Source: an uncultured Fidelibacterota bacterium
GTDB lineage: Bacteria; Fidelibacterota; Marinisomatia; Marinisomatales; UBA1611
Assembly: GCA_913043235.1 (NCBI GenBank)
Contig: CAJWLO010000004.1
Coordinates: forward strand, 18,351-82,350
Length of the DNA: 64,000 bases
Reading direction: 5' to 3'
Shown here: positions 1 through 8,986 of the stretch, piece after piece
How the letters are laid out: each line of letters opens with the position of its first letter
Numbering within the stretch: position 1 is the first letter of the stretch
The notes under the pieces: model-generated
What the model was told of the DNA's origin: nothing
Databases searched by the model: none
Seen by the model: the letters and a program-made list of their open reading frames with translations, nothing else
Translations under genes and position numbers: made by a program

Positions 1-2228
1 ACCTTTTGGCTGCTTTAAATAGAGAAGTTGGTTTTTCTGGCGGCTCCAATAACCATGATTGGGGTGACTATGACAATGATGGTGACTTTGATCTCGTAAT
101 AGCTGGACAAACATATGATGTAACGGTTTGGCCTCCTGAAGAAGTAGTTACATTAAAGGTTTTTAATAACATAAATGGAGAATTATTTCTAGACACTCTT
201 CAAACAAGATTAGTGCCTATAAACCCAGCTCTGGTAAAATGGGTTGATATGAATAATGATGGGTACCTGGACCTGATTGCCATTGGAGGAGATACAACAG
301 GAGTTCTTGCAGCAAGGGTCTACTTAAATGGACCAGATTATTTATTAGAAAATAGTCTTGGTCACTATAAAGGAAATCTAGGTGTCAAAGCTGGTGCATT
401 TGATTTCGGGGATTATGATAGCGACGGGTTAATTGATTTTGTGCTTACAGGAGCAAATACTCAAGACCAGCCTGTTACCTACATAGTAAAAAATTTCGGA
501 TACACTATTGATGCTGTCGATGTAATTATGGATGGAGTCTATTTTTCCAGACCCAGCTGGGGTGACTATGATAATGATGGTGATCTGGATTTACTAGTCA
601 CAGGTTATTCAGATGTTCCTTATTCAGTCCCAATCACCGTTCTTTATAATCAAAATAATGGTTTATTCTTACCGGATACAATTAACCTTGATAGTGTCGG
701 AGCTAGTTCCGCTGCTTGGGCAGACTACAATCAGGATGGTGATCTGGATTTATTTTTGGCTGGACTCGGACCCAATGGAGAAGTTGTTGCAAAGGTTTAT
801 GATAATTTAGAAGGAATTGTGAACCCCAATATAGCTCCTAATCCTCCCTATGGATTGGACGGGTCTTCAATCAGCGGAGATCAAATTACATTAAAGTGGG
901 AAGCTCCCGTAGATCCCCCAAACAATGGGGGTGGTTTTACACCCCAAAACGGCATCTTATACCAGCTACAGGTTGGCGGCTATACAGACACTACTAATAG
1001 CGATCATCAAATTATATCAGGTCATTATGGTTTAGATCTCACTGGAAAAATAAATATAACTACAAAAAAACTACGAAATCTACCTGAAGGTAATTATAAG
1101 TGGCGTGCGCGCGCCCTAGACCATGGTGGAGCAATTTCTGATTGGACAGGCTGGGACTACTTCTACATTGACGTAACAGCCCCAGCTGTCAAAACTCTCC
1201 AGGCAAACTATGTTACAAGTAGACAGATAATCTTGGTAATAAAGTTTCAAGAGTCATTCTTCCTTGATACTTCCAAAGACCCTCTGGTCCAAGTTACTCA
1301 CCCTGTTAATCCAGACTTAAATGATGATAATTCTCCGGATACCTTAACCGTAATAAAACAGAGTTTTAATGTAGACGAATGGACAGGCGTGTTGCTCCTA
1401 CCTGATGACGATAGTCTCCGTTACTCAGGAAAGGCTATCCAGGTTCATATCTCAGGCGCTGAAGATGAAAGAAAAAATAAAATGGAGCCCATAACAATTT
1501 ATAAAACACCAGAATCCATTATTTCTCAGTATGGAGGTACTGCAATATCTGGAGATGGAAAAGTATCTGTTCTTTTGCCCCAAAACGCAGTTAATAAAGA
1601 TGTTCAGATTACTATTTCCGCCATTTCTGGAGGACTTAGTTTTGGCGATTCAACCCAGTTGATTACCGATCTTTATACTATTTCAACTGAGCCCACTTTA
1701 AGCCTGAACAAGCCCGGAATTCTCCGTATTGCATATTCGGACTCTGTATTACCTGATTCTGTTTTACCTTTTATAGGTCGTATTACAAATAACAGTAAAA
1801 TGAACCCAATAGGTGGAACACCACTTACCATCCAAAATGTGCCATATATGCAGGTCCAGGTGGACACCTTGGAAACATTTGGTATATTCACAACACAAAC
1901 TATATCTCCGGTGGATTCTTTAATGGACATTGAGTCTGTCACATGCCAGCCAAGGATATTTTCCCCGGCAGGTTCTGTATTCGAATTTGCAAACACCAAT
2001 ATTCTATTTAACCTGAATGAGCAGGAAGAAGTCACCGCTCGTATCTTCAATCTTGCTGGACGTTTACAATGGTCATTAAAACCTGAAACCACTCAAAGGG
2101 GATCCAATGTCTTAAATTGGGATGGCAAAGATTATAACGGTAATGTTGTAGCCAGTGGTCTTTACATTGTGACCTTGGAAAAAGGAGATTCCGTCTTGCG
2201 AACTACTGTAGGGGTTCTGAACCGATGA
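1..2228 (+). CDS. Secreted FG-GAP/VCBS repeat protein with C-terminal sorting domain (5' partial)
   Basis: The reading frame is open to the left edge, so the true start and signal peptide lie outside the window; the listed TTG start is only the first in-frame start-like codon. The N-terminal part carries at least five FG-GAP/VCBS-type calcium repeats (DYDNDGDFDLVI, DMNNDGYLDLIA, DYDSDGLIDFVL, DYDNDGDLDLLV, DYNQDGDLDLFL), which usually build a beta-propeller. An FN3-like domain follows (about residues 280-395), then Ig-like and ZU5-like beta segments. The last 80 or so residues (RIFNLAGRL...SGLYIVTLEKG) are a FlgD-like/Por-type C-terminal sorting domain, so the protein is probably cell-surface or secreted. 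Its stop overlaps the next start by four bases (ATGA), implying coupled translation. Substrate unknown. Confidence 0.85.
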   Translation, partial: LLAALNREVGFSGGSNNHDWGDYDNDGDFDLVIAGQTYDVTVWPPEEVVTLKVFNNINGELFLDTLQTRLVPINPALVKWVDMNNDGYLDLIAIGGDTTGVLAARVYLNGPDYLLENSLGHYKGNLGVKAGAFDFGDYDSDGLIDFVLTGANTQDQPVTYIVKNFGYTIDAVDVIMDGVYFSRPSWGDYDNDGDLDLLVTGYSDVPYSVPITVLYNQNNGLFLPDTINLDSVGASSAAWADYNQDGDLDLFLAGLGPNGEVVAKVYDNLEGIVNPNIAPNPPYGLDGSSISGDQITLKWEAPVDPPNNGGGFTPQNGILYQLQVGGYTDTTNSDHQIISGHYGLDLTGKINITTKKLRNLPEGNYKWRARALDHGGAISDWTGWDYFYIDVTAPAVKTLQANYVTSRQIILVIKFQESFFLDTSKDPLVQVTHPVNPDLNDDNSPDTLTVIKQSFNVDEWTGVLLLPDDDSLRYSGKAIQVHISGAEDERKNKMEPITIYKTPESIISQYGGTAISGDGKVSVLLPQNAVNKDVQITISAISGGLSFGDSTQLITDLYTISTEPTLSLNKPGILRIAYSDSVLPDSVLPFIGRITNNSKMNPIGGTPLTIQNVPYMQVQVDTLETFGIFTTQTISPVDSLMDIESVTCQPRIFSPAGSVFEFANTNILFNLNEQEEVTARIFNLAGRLQWSLKPETTQRGSNVLNWDGKDYNGNVVASGLYIVTLEKGDSVLRTTVGVLNR

Positions 2229-4963
2229 ATCGAATTTTCATCATCGGTCTTATGGTTTCTCTGTTATGTGTACAGGGTCAGGATCAATTATTCGTAGGCA
2301 CGCGTCCCCTGAGCATGGGTGGGGCCTTCATTGCGGTGGCAGATGATGGCAACGCCATTACCTGGAACCCTGCCGGCCTTCCCCGTCTGCGCCGAACAGA
2401 GTTTACAACTACCTATGCTGATCTCTATGTCATGGGCATCACTCAATCCTATATTGGGATTGTAAGGCCATTTGGTGATAAGCTGGCATTGGGCCTAGAC
2501 TGGGCCAATGTTGGCTTCGATGATGGTGAACTGGGCTATGCAGATAATAAGCTTAATTTTTCGTTCGGTTACCAACCCCATAAACTGGTTTCATTTGGTG
2601 GGACCTTGAAATATATCTTCAAGGATATGACCCTTGATGGTACTTCTTACGGAAAAAGTTCAGGACTTGGCTATGACGTGGGCCTGCTTATTTCACCACT
2701 AAAAAATTTACGTTTTGGCCTTGGTCTTTTCGATCTAGGCGGAACCAGTATATCCTATGAAGACAAGGTTACGGAAAAAATCCTTGGACAGGCATTTAAA
2801 CTTGGGATTGCCTATATGCCTTTTGAAGGGCTCACCATGGCTATGGATGTTGGAGATCGCTACCATGCTGGACTTGAATATATTCTTAAAAATCGTATCA
2901 AATTCAGAGCAGGGGTTCAAAAAAATAGAATTGAGCCAGAAGCAATTTTCGTCCCATCAGCTGGCTTATCGATTAAATTCAAAAGTATTATTGTTGAATA
3001 CGGTTATGAAGACCACCCTTTCATGGATCCCACCCATCGTTTTTCCCTAGTACTTCAATTAAGCCCTGCTGTGGTCAGCATTGGTACCACAGTAATCAAT
3101 CATAACCCTGTATTCAGGTCCCTACATCGTTATTATGAATCAAATCCTTTTTTAAAAGTGGGCCTAAAGAATATCTCTGATGCGGACCTGCCAGTATCTG
3201 TGTCCTTATTTGTACCCACTATGATGGATAACCCCCACTCTGAAAATATCACGCTTCCGCCTAAATCAGATGAGGAATACGAACTTGGAGTCTCCTTTTC
3301 TAGCGATGTTTTGACATCAAAAAAGGCGACCTTTGACAACTTAGTTCAACCAGAAGTAAAAGTAACCTACAAACAGGACGGCGAGGAAAAACTGGCCCAG
3401 AAAAAAATGGAATCCGCCTATGTACTAGGAAAAGGGAAACTCACCTGGAGCAATCCGGAGATGATTGCGTGCTATGTAACACCCGCTGATGCTGTAATTG
3501 ATAAATTTTCACGCGGCAACATCCAATTTTACACCAATATACTTAATGACTATTTTGGCCGTAGTAATTTAGGCAGAGCTATCATTCTCTATGATGCCTT
3601 GGGGACTCTTGGCTTGGTATATAATATTGACCTGGAGACACCTTTCCTGGATATTGCTGATGATAAATCCACGTTTGATTCCGTAAAATATCCCGGAGAT
3701 ATGCTCAGAGACAAAATTGGAGACTGTGATGATTTAACCGCCCTTTTTGGTACTCTTTTGGGAAATTTAGGAATTGAAAGCATGTTCCTAGATGTATTCA
3801 AACCCGGGGCCGGACATATATTTTTGATGTTTGACAGCGGTGTAAAACCGGATGACGTCACAAAATATTTTCAAGATGAATCGGAAGTTGTGGTGTTAAA
3901 TGATAAAGTATGGATCCCCGTGGAAGCTACCTTGGTGGGAAAACCATTTTTCAGTGCCTGGAAACAGGGCGCACTTAAATACAATGAAATGAAAGCGGAA
4001 AACTATGTCAATGAATTCTCAGTGAAGGAAGCGTCAGCTATATATCTTGCCGGGTCCCATGTTACAGCGGATATGCCAATGCCTGAGATGAATGGGATCA
4101 ATGATCTTTTATTGGAAGATATTAAACAATATGAAAAATGGTTGGGAACAATTGTACTCAATGCTGTCGGAGGTGAACTTAAAACTGCAAATGATTATTA
4201 CGATGCCGGTGTACGGTACATGGAGTTTTCCCGGTACACTGATGCTATAAAAAAACTGGAGACCGCTATTACCATGCAACCAGCATTTCCAGATGCAATC
4301 AATACACTGGGAGTTTGTTATACGAAAAAAGGTGAATATGAAAAATCACTGGAATTTTATAATAAAGCTCTAGAACAAGCAGAATATCCTGGATATTTAC
4401 TTAATATTGCTATTGCCCATTTTATGATGGGTAACAAAGGTATTGCTCGGCAAAAATACGAAGAAGTTGCTGCCATTGATCCTGTGGGGTTTTCCGGTAA
4501 GTTGGATAAGGTGTTCGGTGCCGCAAAAGCATCTCTCTCATCAAAAATTACCGAAGGACCCAAATTCGAAGTTCCATCTGATTTGGCTGCTGAATTAAAA
4601 TCAGAAACACCAGAATCATTGGCAGAATCTGCTGAAGCATCTAAGAACATTAAACCGGAAGATATCCCCAAGATCAATTATAGAAAGAGCCGAGCACGAA
4701 GTGATAATACTGTGGGGGTTACATTCGCGCGCTTGGGGAATTATTCCATGGCCATTGACTATTTTTTAAAAGCAGTTAAATCTGATCCAGAGGAATTAGA
4801 TTATAAGGTAAACCTAACTGTAGCCTATTATCGTATGTATAAATATGATCAGGCCCTAACTCTTTATGAAGAAATAAAGAAGAAAAAACCCGAATTAGTG
4901 ACTCAATTAGACTTTATTGAAAGTATGGGCGAAATCACACCAAAATTCAGTAAATTTGATTAA
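2225..4963 (+). CDS. PorV-like beta-barrel fused to transglutaminase-like and TPR domains
   Basis: A signal peptide (MNRIFIIGLMVSLLCVQGQ) precedes an outer-membrane segment resembling PorV/UPF0164 barrels: GTRPLSMGGAFIAVADDGNA and NPAGL near the N-terminus, then alternating strands to about residue 285. A beta-rich linker follows. A papain/transglutaminase-like core comes next, with a readable triad: Cys in GDCDDLTALFG (about 500), His in GAGHIFLMFD (about 528) and an acidic residue in VWIPVEAT (about 560). The C-terminus (about 650-912) has TPR motifs such as NTLGVCYTKKGEYEKSLEFY. Domain assignments are by motif reading. The ATGA overlap with the upstream secreted protein suggests it helps export or anchor that protein. 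The three-domain combination is unusual. Confidence 0.8.
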   Translation: MNRIFIIGLMVSLLCVQGQDQLFVGTRPLSMGGAFIAVADDGNAITWNPAGLPRLRRTEFTTTYADLYVMGITQSYIGIVRPFGDKLALGLDWANVGFDDGELGYADNKLNFSFGYQPHKLVSFGGTLKYIFKDMTLDGTSYGKSSGLGYDVGLLISPLKNLRFGLGLFDLGGTSISYEDKVTEKILGQAFKLGIAYMPFEGLTMAMDVGDRYHAGLEYILKNRIKFRAGVQKNRIEPEAIFVPSAGLSIKFKSIIVEYGYEDHPFMDPTHRFSLVLQLSPAVVSIGTTVINHNPVFRSLHRYYESNPFLKVGLKNISDADLPVSVSLFVPTMMDNPHSENITLPPKSDEEYELGVSFSSDVLTSKKATFDNLVQPEVKVTYKQDGEEKLAQKKMESAYVLGKGKLTWSNPEMIACYVTPADAVIDKFSRGNIQFYTNILNDYFGRSNLGRAIILYDALGTLGLVYNIDLETPFLDIADDKSTFDSVKYPGDMLRDKIGDCDDLTALFGTLLGNLGIESMFLDVFKPGAGHIFLMFDSGVKPDDVTKYFQDESEVVVLNDKVWIPVEATLVGKPFFSAWKQGALKYNEMKAENYVNEFSVKEASAIYLAGSHVTADMPMPEMNGINDLLLEDIKQYEKWLGTIVLNAVGGELKTANDYYDAGVRYMEFSRYTDAIKKLETAITMQPAFPDAINTLGVCYTKKGEYEKSLEFYNKALEQAEYPGYLLNIAIAHFMMGNKGIARQKYEEVAAIDPVGFSGKLDKVFGAAKASLSSKITEGPKFEVPSDLAAELKSETPESLAESAEASKNIKPEDIPKINYRKSRARSDNTVGVTFARLGNYSMAIDYFLKAVKSDPEELDYKVNLTVAYYRMYKYDQALTLYEEIKKKKPELVTQLDFIESMGEITPKFSKFD

Positions 4964-4988
4964 ATTCAGCCATGATTGATGTAGAGTC

Positions 4989-5435
4989 ATGAAAAATATA
5001 TTAATAATACTGGGCATATGTGCCTTTGGCCCTCTCTGGGCACAGGATGATGATGACCTAGACATGGACGCTATGTGGGAGAGTACCATCTGGGAAGAGA
5101 TCGAAGAAGTAACCACGGAAGAGTATGAAGTTGAAAAAGTCACCGCTGTTGCTGGGGTTCGTGGTGCCGAAGCGGAAGATGAAGCGCTTCATCATCTTTA
5201 TTACAGGAAATCCATGAAAGGCATTGATGAAGGGGCATTGAAAAATGCATTGGGGAAAATGTTGAATACACTATCCGTATTAAAAGATAAAAATCCAGAG
5301 CATGATAAAATACCACAATTGACCCATCTGGTATGCCAATTATATACAAAACTTGGTGATGAAAATAAAGCCAAATTATTCGAGAACGAACTCCTGACCA
5401 TAGCGCCTGAAATGCATGCCAAGTATTATAAATAA
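4989..5435 (+). CDS. Small secreted hypothetical protein, last gene of operon
   Basis: 148 residues with a clear signal peptide (MKNILIILGICAFGPLWAQ) followed by a very acidic stretch (DDDDLDMDAMWESTIWEE) and a helical region resembling one or two TPR-like helix pairs (LGKMLNTLSVLKDKNPEH, LYTKLGDENKAKLFENELL). It lies 25 bases after the barrel-TPR gene and just before a terminator, so it is probably the last gene of that transcript. I do not recognise a named family. A periplasmic partner of the upstream protein is an inference from position only. Confidence 0.7.
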   Translation: MKNILIILGICAFGPLWAQDDDDLDMDAMWESTIWEEIEEVTTEEYEVEKVTAVAGVRGAEAEDEALHHLYYRKSMKGIDEGALKNALGKMLNTLSVLKDKNPEHDKIPQLTHLVCQLYTKLGDENKAKLFENELLTIAPEMHAKYYK

Positions 5436-5461
5436 TTTGGTTTAATAACTGTTATAAAAAG

Positions 5462-5483
5462 GCCGCATTCAGCGGCTTTTTTT
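5462..5483 (+). terminator. Rho-independent terminator (bidirectional-looking)
   Basis: GCCGC-ATTCA-GCGGC stem-loop followed by seven T and preceded by five A, so it can stop transcripts from both sides. It sits between the end of the 1-5.4 kb operon and the convergent YwqK-like gene, whose stop codon lies in the T tract. Confidence 0.85.
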
Positions 5484-6228
5484 ATTTAAACTCATAATAC
5501 CTTTTATTTCCACCTCGGTCCCGAAGAATGAATCCTCCGGATTCTGTTTCACTAATAATTTCTCCTTCGATTTTTAAGTTACCATCTTCATACCAAAACC
5601 GGGCTTTTCCCCAAGCAACTCCATTTACAAAATCAATGGTTAATTCTTTTTTTCCATTTGAATACCACTGGATCCAGGTACCATCTTCCTTTCCGTTTTT
5701 ATAAGGAATCACAAGTCGTCTAGTACCGTCCACGTACCATTCACGATACTTCCCCTCTGGCAAACCATCAATAAACTGGGCTTTTACCGCTTTTTTCCCG
5801 TTGGTATGCCAAGCTAAATATTTTTTATTTTCTTTCCCAAATTTGTAGTGAGCCACCACTGCCTTTTGTCCACTTTCGTACCATTCACGATATTCTCCAT
5901 TTAAAATACCATTTTGAAATTCAGCATATAGCTTTTGATTGCCATTCAAATACCAATACTGCCAGATACCAATCTTTTCCCCTTCATAATATTCGCCGAT
6001 CATTAATGGTTTCTGAATCCGGTTTAATTTTTGCCAGATGCCATGGCGAATACCATTCAGATATTCACCGTAAAGTTCACCTTCTTCCAATGTTTTATAT
6101 ACTTGTCCTGTGAATAGCGTACCATTATTATAGATCAGGCCTTTTAAAGAATCAAGCTCTCCCCAATTCAGAGGATCCTGACCGAAAAGACTACTGATAA
6201 AAATGAAACCAAGTATTATATGAATCAC
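5482..6228 (-). CDS. MORN-repeat (YwqK-type) secreted protein 1
   Basis: 248 residues with an N-terminal signal peptide (MIHIILGFIFISSLFGQ) and about seven tandem MORN_2-type repeats of roughly 23 residues (for example NGEYREWYESGQK, EGKYREWYVDGTR, DGTWIQWYSNGKK). Databases often call this family a YwqK antitoxin, but the signal peptide makes a periplasmic or surface role more likely. The next gene upstream is a close paralogue with the same repeat order, so the pair arose by tandem duplication. The gap between them is 45 bases. Function unknown. Confidence 0.8.
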   Translation of the reverse strand: MIHIILGFIFISSLFGQDPLNWGELDSLKGLIYNNGTLFTGQVYKTLEEGELYGEYLNGIRHGIWQKLNRIQKPLMIGEYYEGEKIGIWQYWYLNGNQKLYAEFQNGILNGEYREWYESGQKAVVAHYKFGKENKKYLAWHTNGKKAVKAQFIDGLPEGKYREWYVDGTRRLVIPYKNGKEDGTWIQWYSNGKKELTIDFVNGVAWGKARFWYEDGNLKIEGEIISETESGGFILRDRGGNKRYYEFK

Positions 6229-6273
6229 AATAAAAAATTTAGTCTGGATACAACCAGAACTATATTAAAGAGA

Positions 6274-7041
6274 CTAATTTTGGAAATCAGAAGGTCTCAT
6301 AGCCCTCCTGACACCACCGGAATCTTGTAAAATCCAACCGCCGCTAGGCGTATCGCCAACTATCTCTCCTTCTGTCTGTAAACTCCCATTTTCAAACCAA
6401 AATTTTGCCTTGCCATTGGCAATGCCATTTGTATAATGCACCAGCATTTCTTTTTTCCCATTTGGATACCATTGAACCCATTTCCCATCTTCTTTACCAT
6501 CTATGTATTCAATTTGTAAAAGTTTTTTTCCTGTATCATACCATTCTCGATATAATCCTTTGCATTTGCCCATATCGTAGGTTGCAATTACTGCTTTTTT
6601 TCCGTTATCATGCCATTCTTTATATTTGCCATGTTCCAGACCATTAACATAGGTTGCATCCACAAGTTTTTTTCCTTTTTGATTCCATTCAAGATATGGC
6701 CCATCAAAAACACCAAAGTTAAAATTAGCATCTAATTCAGGTTTACCATTCTTGTACCATTGCTGCCAGCGCCCATGTGGTTCTCCATTCTCGTAATAGC
6801 CGATCAGGATTGGCTCCCCTACCCTATTCGTTGTTTGCCAGTGACCATTCCTTATCCCATCTTTGAATTCGCCCCTCATCAAGCCCCCATCAAGGTATTT
6901 AACGACCTCTCCTGTAAATAAAACACCTTCTTTATAAAATAATCCATCCAAAGAATCAAGTTTCCCCCATTCTGTCGCATCAGCATAACAAATGCCCAAG
7001 GGTAAAAAAACACTTAGTACCATGGAGGTATAAATTTTCAT
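6274..7041 (-). CDS. MORN-repeat (YwqK-type) secreted protein 2
   Basis: 255 residues, signal peptide (MKIYTSMVLSVFLPLGICYA), then the same series of MORN_2-type repeats as the neighbouring gene (HGRWQQWYKNGKPE, HGKYKEWHDNGKKA, DGKWVQWYPNGKKE). Both proteins open with an almost identical segment (EWGKLDSLDGLFY versus NWGELDSLKGLIY) and end with a glycine-rich ILxDxGG motif, supporting duplication. It probably starts the two-gene transcript that ends at the bidirectional terminator. No catalytic motif is visible. Confidence 0.8.
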   Translation of the reverse strand: MKIYTSMVLSVFLPLGICYADATEWGKLDSLDGLFYKEGVLFTGEVVKYLDGGLMRGEFKDGIRNGHWQTTNRVGEPILIGYYENGEPHGRWQQWYKNGKPELDANFNFGVFDGPYLEWNQKGKKLVDATYVNGLEHGKYKEWHDNGKKAVIATYDMGKCKGLYREWYDTGKKLLQIEYIDGKEDGKWVQWYPNGKKEMLVHYTNGIANGKAKFWFENGSLQTEGEIVGDTPSGGWILQDSGGVRRAMRPSDFQN

Positions 7042-7104
7042 TTAAGAATCCTAAACATATTTACCAATACTAAAATTTAGGTACATATACTGTTTGATTC
7101 TTCA

Positions 7105-7602
7105 TTAAAGTGTACCTGTTATTGCCTTAAGGTGTTCCAGGCCATGTTCATCAAAATATAGATTAACGAACCTATCCAATAGTTTCTGCCCATCCTGAAC
7201 ATGTTTCTGGTCCAACGTCTGTTTACATTTCATGGCAGATACCATTAACTGATGAAGATTGGTAATCTTCTGCACATATGCATCATAGGCCTCCCCTTGC
7301 GTAGCAGTTTTAGCTTTAATTCTTTGGATCAGAAAATAAGTGGAAACTGTTTCCTGAATACGGGTAGCGTGTTCTTCCTTTGTATGGACCCACCGGATAC
7401 ATTGGTTCAATTCCTGGGTACTTGTCTTACCATCTTGAAGTTTTATCTGGTTCATAGCTTTTTGAATTGTATGAAAATCTTCGCGCAGTTGAACGATCCG
7501 CAAAGCATCATCATATATTCCGCAGGGAACCTGACAATGGGCCCACAAATTTCCTTGAATTATAAAGACTATAGATAAAATGGTTTTATATGCTTGTTTC
7601 AT
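7105..7602 (-). CDS. sodN: Nickel superoxide dismutase with export signal
   Basis: Converts superoxide to oxygen and hydrogen peroxide using Ni. The diagnostic nickel hook H-C-x-x-P-C-G-x-Y is present as HCQVPCGIY, followed by the expected four-helix region ending near the C-terminus (LLDRFVNLYFDEHG). In the family the His must be the free N-terminus of the mature enzyme to bind Ni with both Cys. Here a hydrophobic leader (MKQAYKTILSIVFIIQGNLWA) ends exactly before this His, so signal peptidase I could create the active end during export. No SodX-type processing protease is seen nearby. A good ribosome site (GAGGA, about 7 bases before ATG) supports this start. Position 3 of the hook is Gln rather than the Asp of Streptomyces enzymes. 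Confidence 0.93.
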   Translation of the reverse strand: MKQAYKTILSIVFIIQGNLWAHCQVPCGIYDDALRIVQLREDFHTIQKAMNQIKLQDGKTSTQELNQCIRWVHTKEEHATRIQETVSTYFLIQRIKAKTATQGEAYDAYVQKITNLHQLMVSAMKCKQTLDQKHVQDGQKLLDRFVNLYFDEHGLEHLKAITGTL

Positions 7603-7719
7603 AATAAATCCTCATTATTTTCCTGCTCTAAGGTTAAGGATAATAAAAAATCTAGTGTAGTTTCATTTTATTAATTTACAGGATCCGGATAATTTCTAAA
7701 TCAATAACAAAATTTTTGA

Positions 7720-8262
7720 TTATTTCCATCCAGTACTCCAATCCTCATAATTGGGTTCAGGCGGATCACCAATTAAAATATTAAATAAGTCATCTTCTAA
7801 TGTTTCAATGGGAGTTTCTACGATTCTTCCAATTTCCTGCCTTTCTTTAGAAACAATAAATGTAGGGACATGGTGGATATTTTTATCCTTTTCCAAGCCA
7901 TAGCCGCTAGTTTTATTCCTGTCCAACATAATCATCTCAATTTGATTTTTTGACCAGCCGATTTCATCTAATATTTTAAAAAAACGAGGAACTTCGCGAC
8001 GACTGTCCTCACACCATGTACCCAGATAGATCTGAACATCTATATTATCCAAAAAATCCTTGGAAGCACTGGCAAGATCATAATCTAAATCATAACCCTC
8101 ATATTCCTGAGCATACCATTCTCCATAAGGACTTTTCATAATATCCGTTCTTACAGCAATTCCCACCAACATGGGTTCGTTACTTTTTTCATCCAAGATT
8201 ATTTTAAGTCTTTGACCCATGAGAATAACGGTAAATATCAGTATTACTATAATATACTTCAT
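7720..8262 (-). CDS. Thioredoxin-fold protein with monothiol CEDS motif, exported
   Basis: 180 residues with a hydrophobic N-terminus (MKYIIVILIFTVILMG) and a thioredoxin-like core. The active-site region reads YLGTWCEDSRREVPRFF and the cis-Pro loop HHVPTFIV. The usual CxxC is CxxS here, so a disulfide exchange role would be monothiol; it may instead be a chaperone-like or peroxide-related member. It follows the HAD gene by 18 bases and is likely cotranscribed with it. The Ni-SOD gene lies 117 bases downstream, which hints at redox stress but proves nothing. An alternative is a family of unknown function with a thioredoxin fold. Confidence 0.75.
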   Translation of the reverse strand: MKYIIVILIFTVILMGQRLKIILDEKSNEPMLVGIAVRTDIMKSPYGEWYAQEYEGYDLDYDLASASKDFLDNIDVQIYLGTWCEDSRREVPRFFKILDEIGWSKNQIEMIMLDRNKTSGYGLEKDKNIHHVPTFIVSKERQEIGRIVETPIETLEDDLFNILIGDPPEPNYEDWSTGWK

Positions 8263-8280
8263 ATATAATATTTTTAGAAC

Positions 8281-8925
8281 TCACATAGAATTTATATATC
8301 TCCAGGCCTGCTCCAAACCATTGAATATGACCCGTCCTGTTTCCTGCAAGCGCTTGTAACTTACATGACCCTGATTTACAAGTATGCAATCCGTTCCAAT
8401 TTCTTTAGCTACTTCACTATCATGAATTGTATCGCCGACCAAGACCACTTCATGGTGTTTATAATTTAGTTTCTCCATCCAAGCCCGACCCAATTCAGTT
8501 TTACCGGCAGCATAGTGATTATCGATTCCAAGAATATCAATAAAAAAATTAGACAATCCATGGTCACTTACCCACTTCGTTAAAAAGGACTGCTTTCCTG
8601 CAGATAGAATGGATTGAGTGCGGTTACTTTTCAGTACCGACTGCAACACCTGCAGCGCATTGGAGTGAAGTCTGGCCTTTCGAAAATTTGTATTATAGAA
8701 GTCTATGAATTCTGTCCCAACGATGGAAAATGGTTCATCATTAAAATCGAATCCCAGTTTTATATAGTATTCAATAACTGGGAAACAAAAAATCTCTTTA
8801 TACTGTTCCTCATCAATGATATCCATATTACGAAGGGACAAAGTTTGATTGATTGCCGCAACGCATAACCAACGGTCATCAAGAAGTGTGCCGTTCCAGT
8901 CCCAGATTATATGTTTGTATTTCAT
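8281..8925 (-). CDS. HAD-superfamily hydrolase (phosphoglycolate phosphatase-like)
   Basis: 214 residues with the HAD motifs in order: motif I DWNGTLLDD (nucleophile Asp about residue 9), motif II Ser in ILSAGKQ (about 114), motif III Lys in GKTELG, and motif IV VLVGDTIHDSEVAKEIG (about 165). A helical cap lies between motifs I and II, as in subclass IA enzymes such as Gph. It dephosphorylates a small phosphorylated metabolite; the substrate cannot be read from the sequence. It is the first gene of the minus-strand pair with the thioredoxin-like gene and is divergent from the Nudix gene. Confidence 0.85.
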   Translation of the reverse strand: MKYKHIIWDWNGTLLDDRWLCVAAINQTLSLRNMDIIDEEQYKEIFCFPVIEYYIKLGFDFNDEPFSIVGTEFIDFYNTNFRKARLHSNALQVLQSVLKSNRTQSILSAGKQSFLTKWVSDHGLSNFFIDILGIDNHYAAGKTELGRAWMEKLNYKHHEVVLVGDTIHDSEVAKEIGTDCILVNQGHVSYKRLQETGRVIFNGLEQAWRYINSM

Positions 8926-8986
8926 CTCATTTTTCAGTGGGAAACTTCGGGTAGATTTTTTAAAAAGTAGATAACTTTCCCGCTGA

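Noticed and set aside
5482-7041. Toxin-antitoxin locus
   Set aside because: MORN repeats and signal peptides are present, but no toxin partner.
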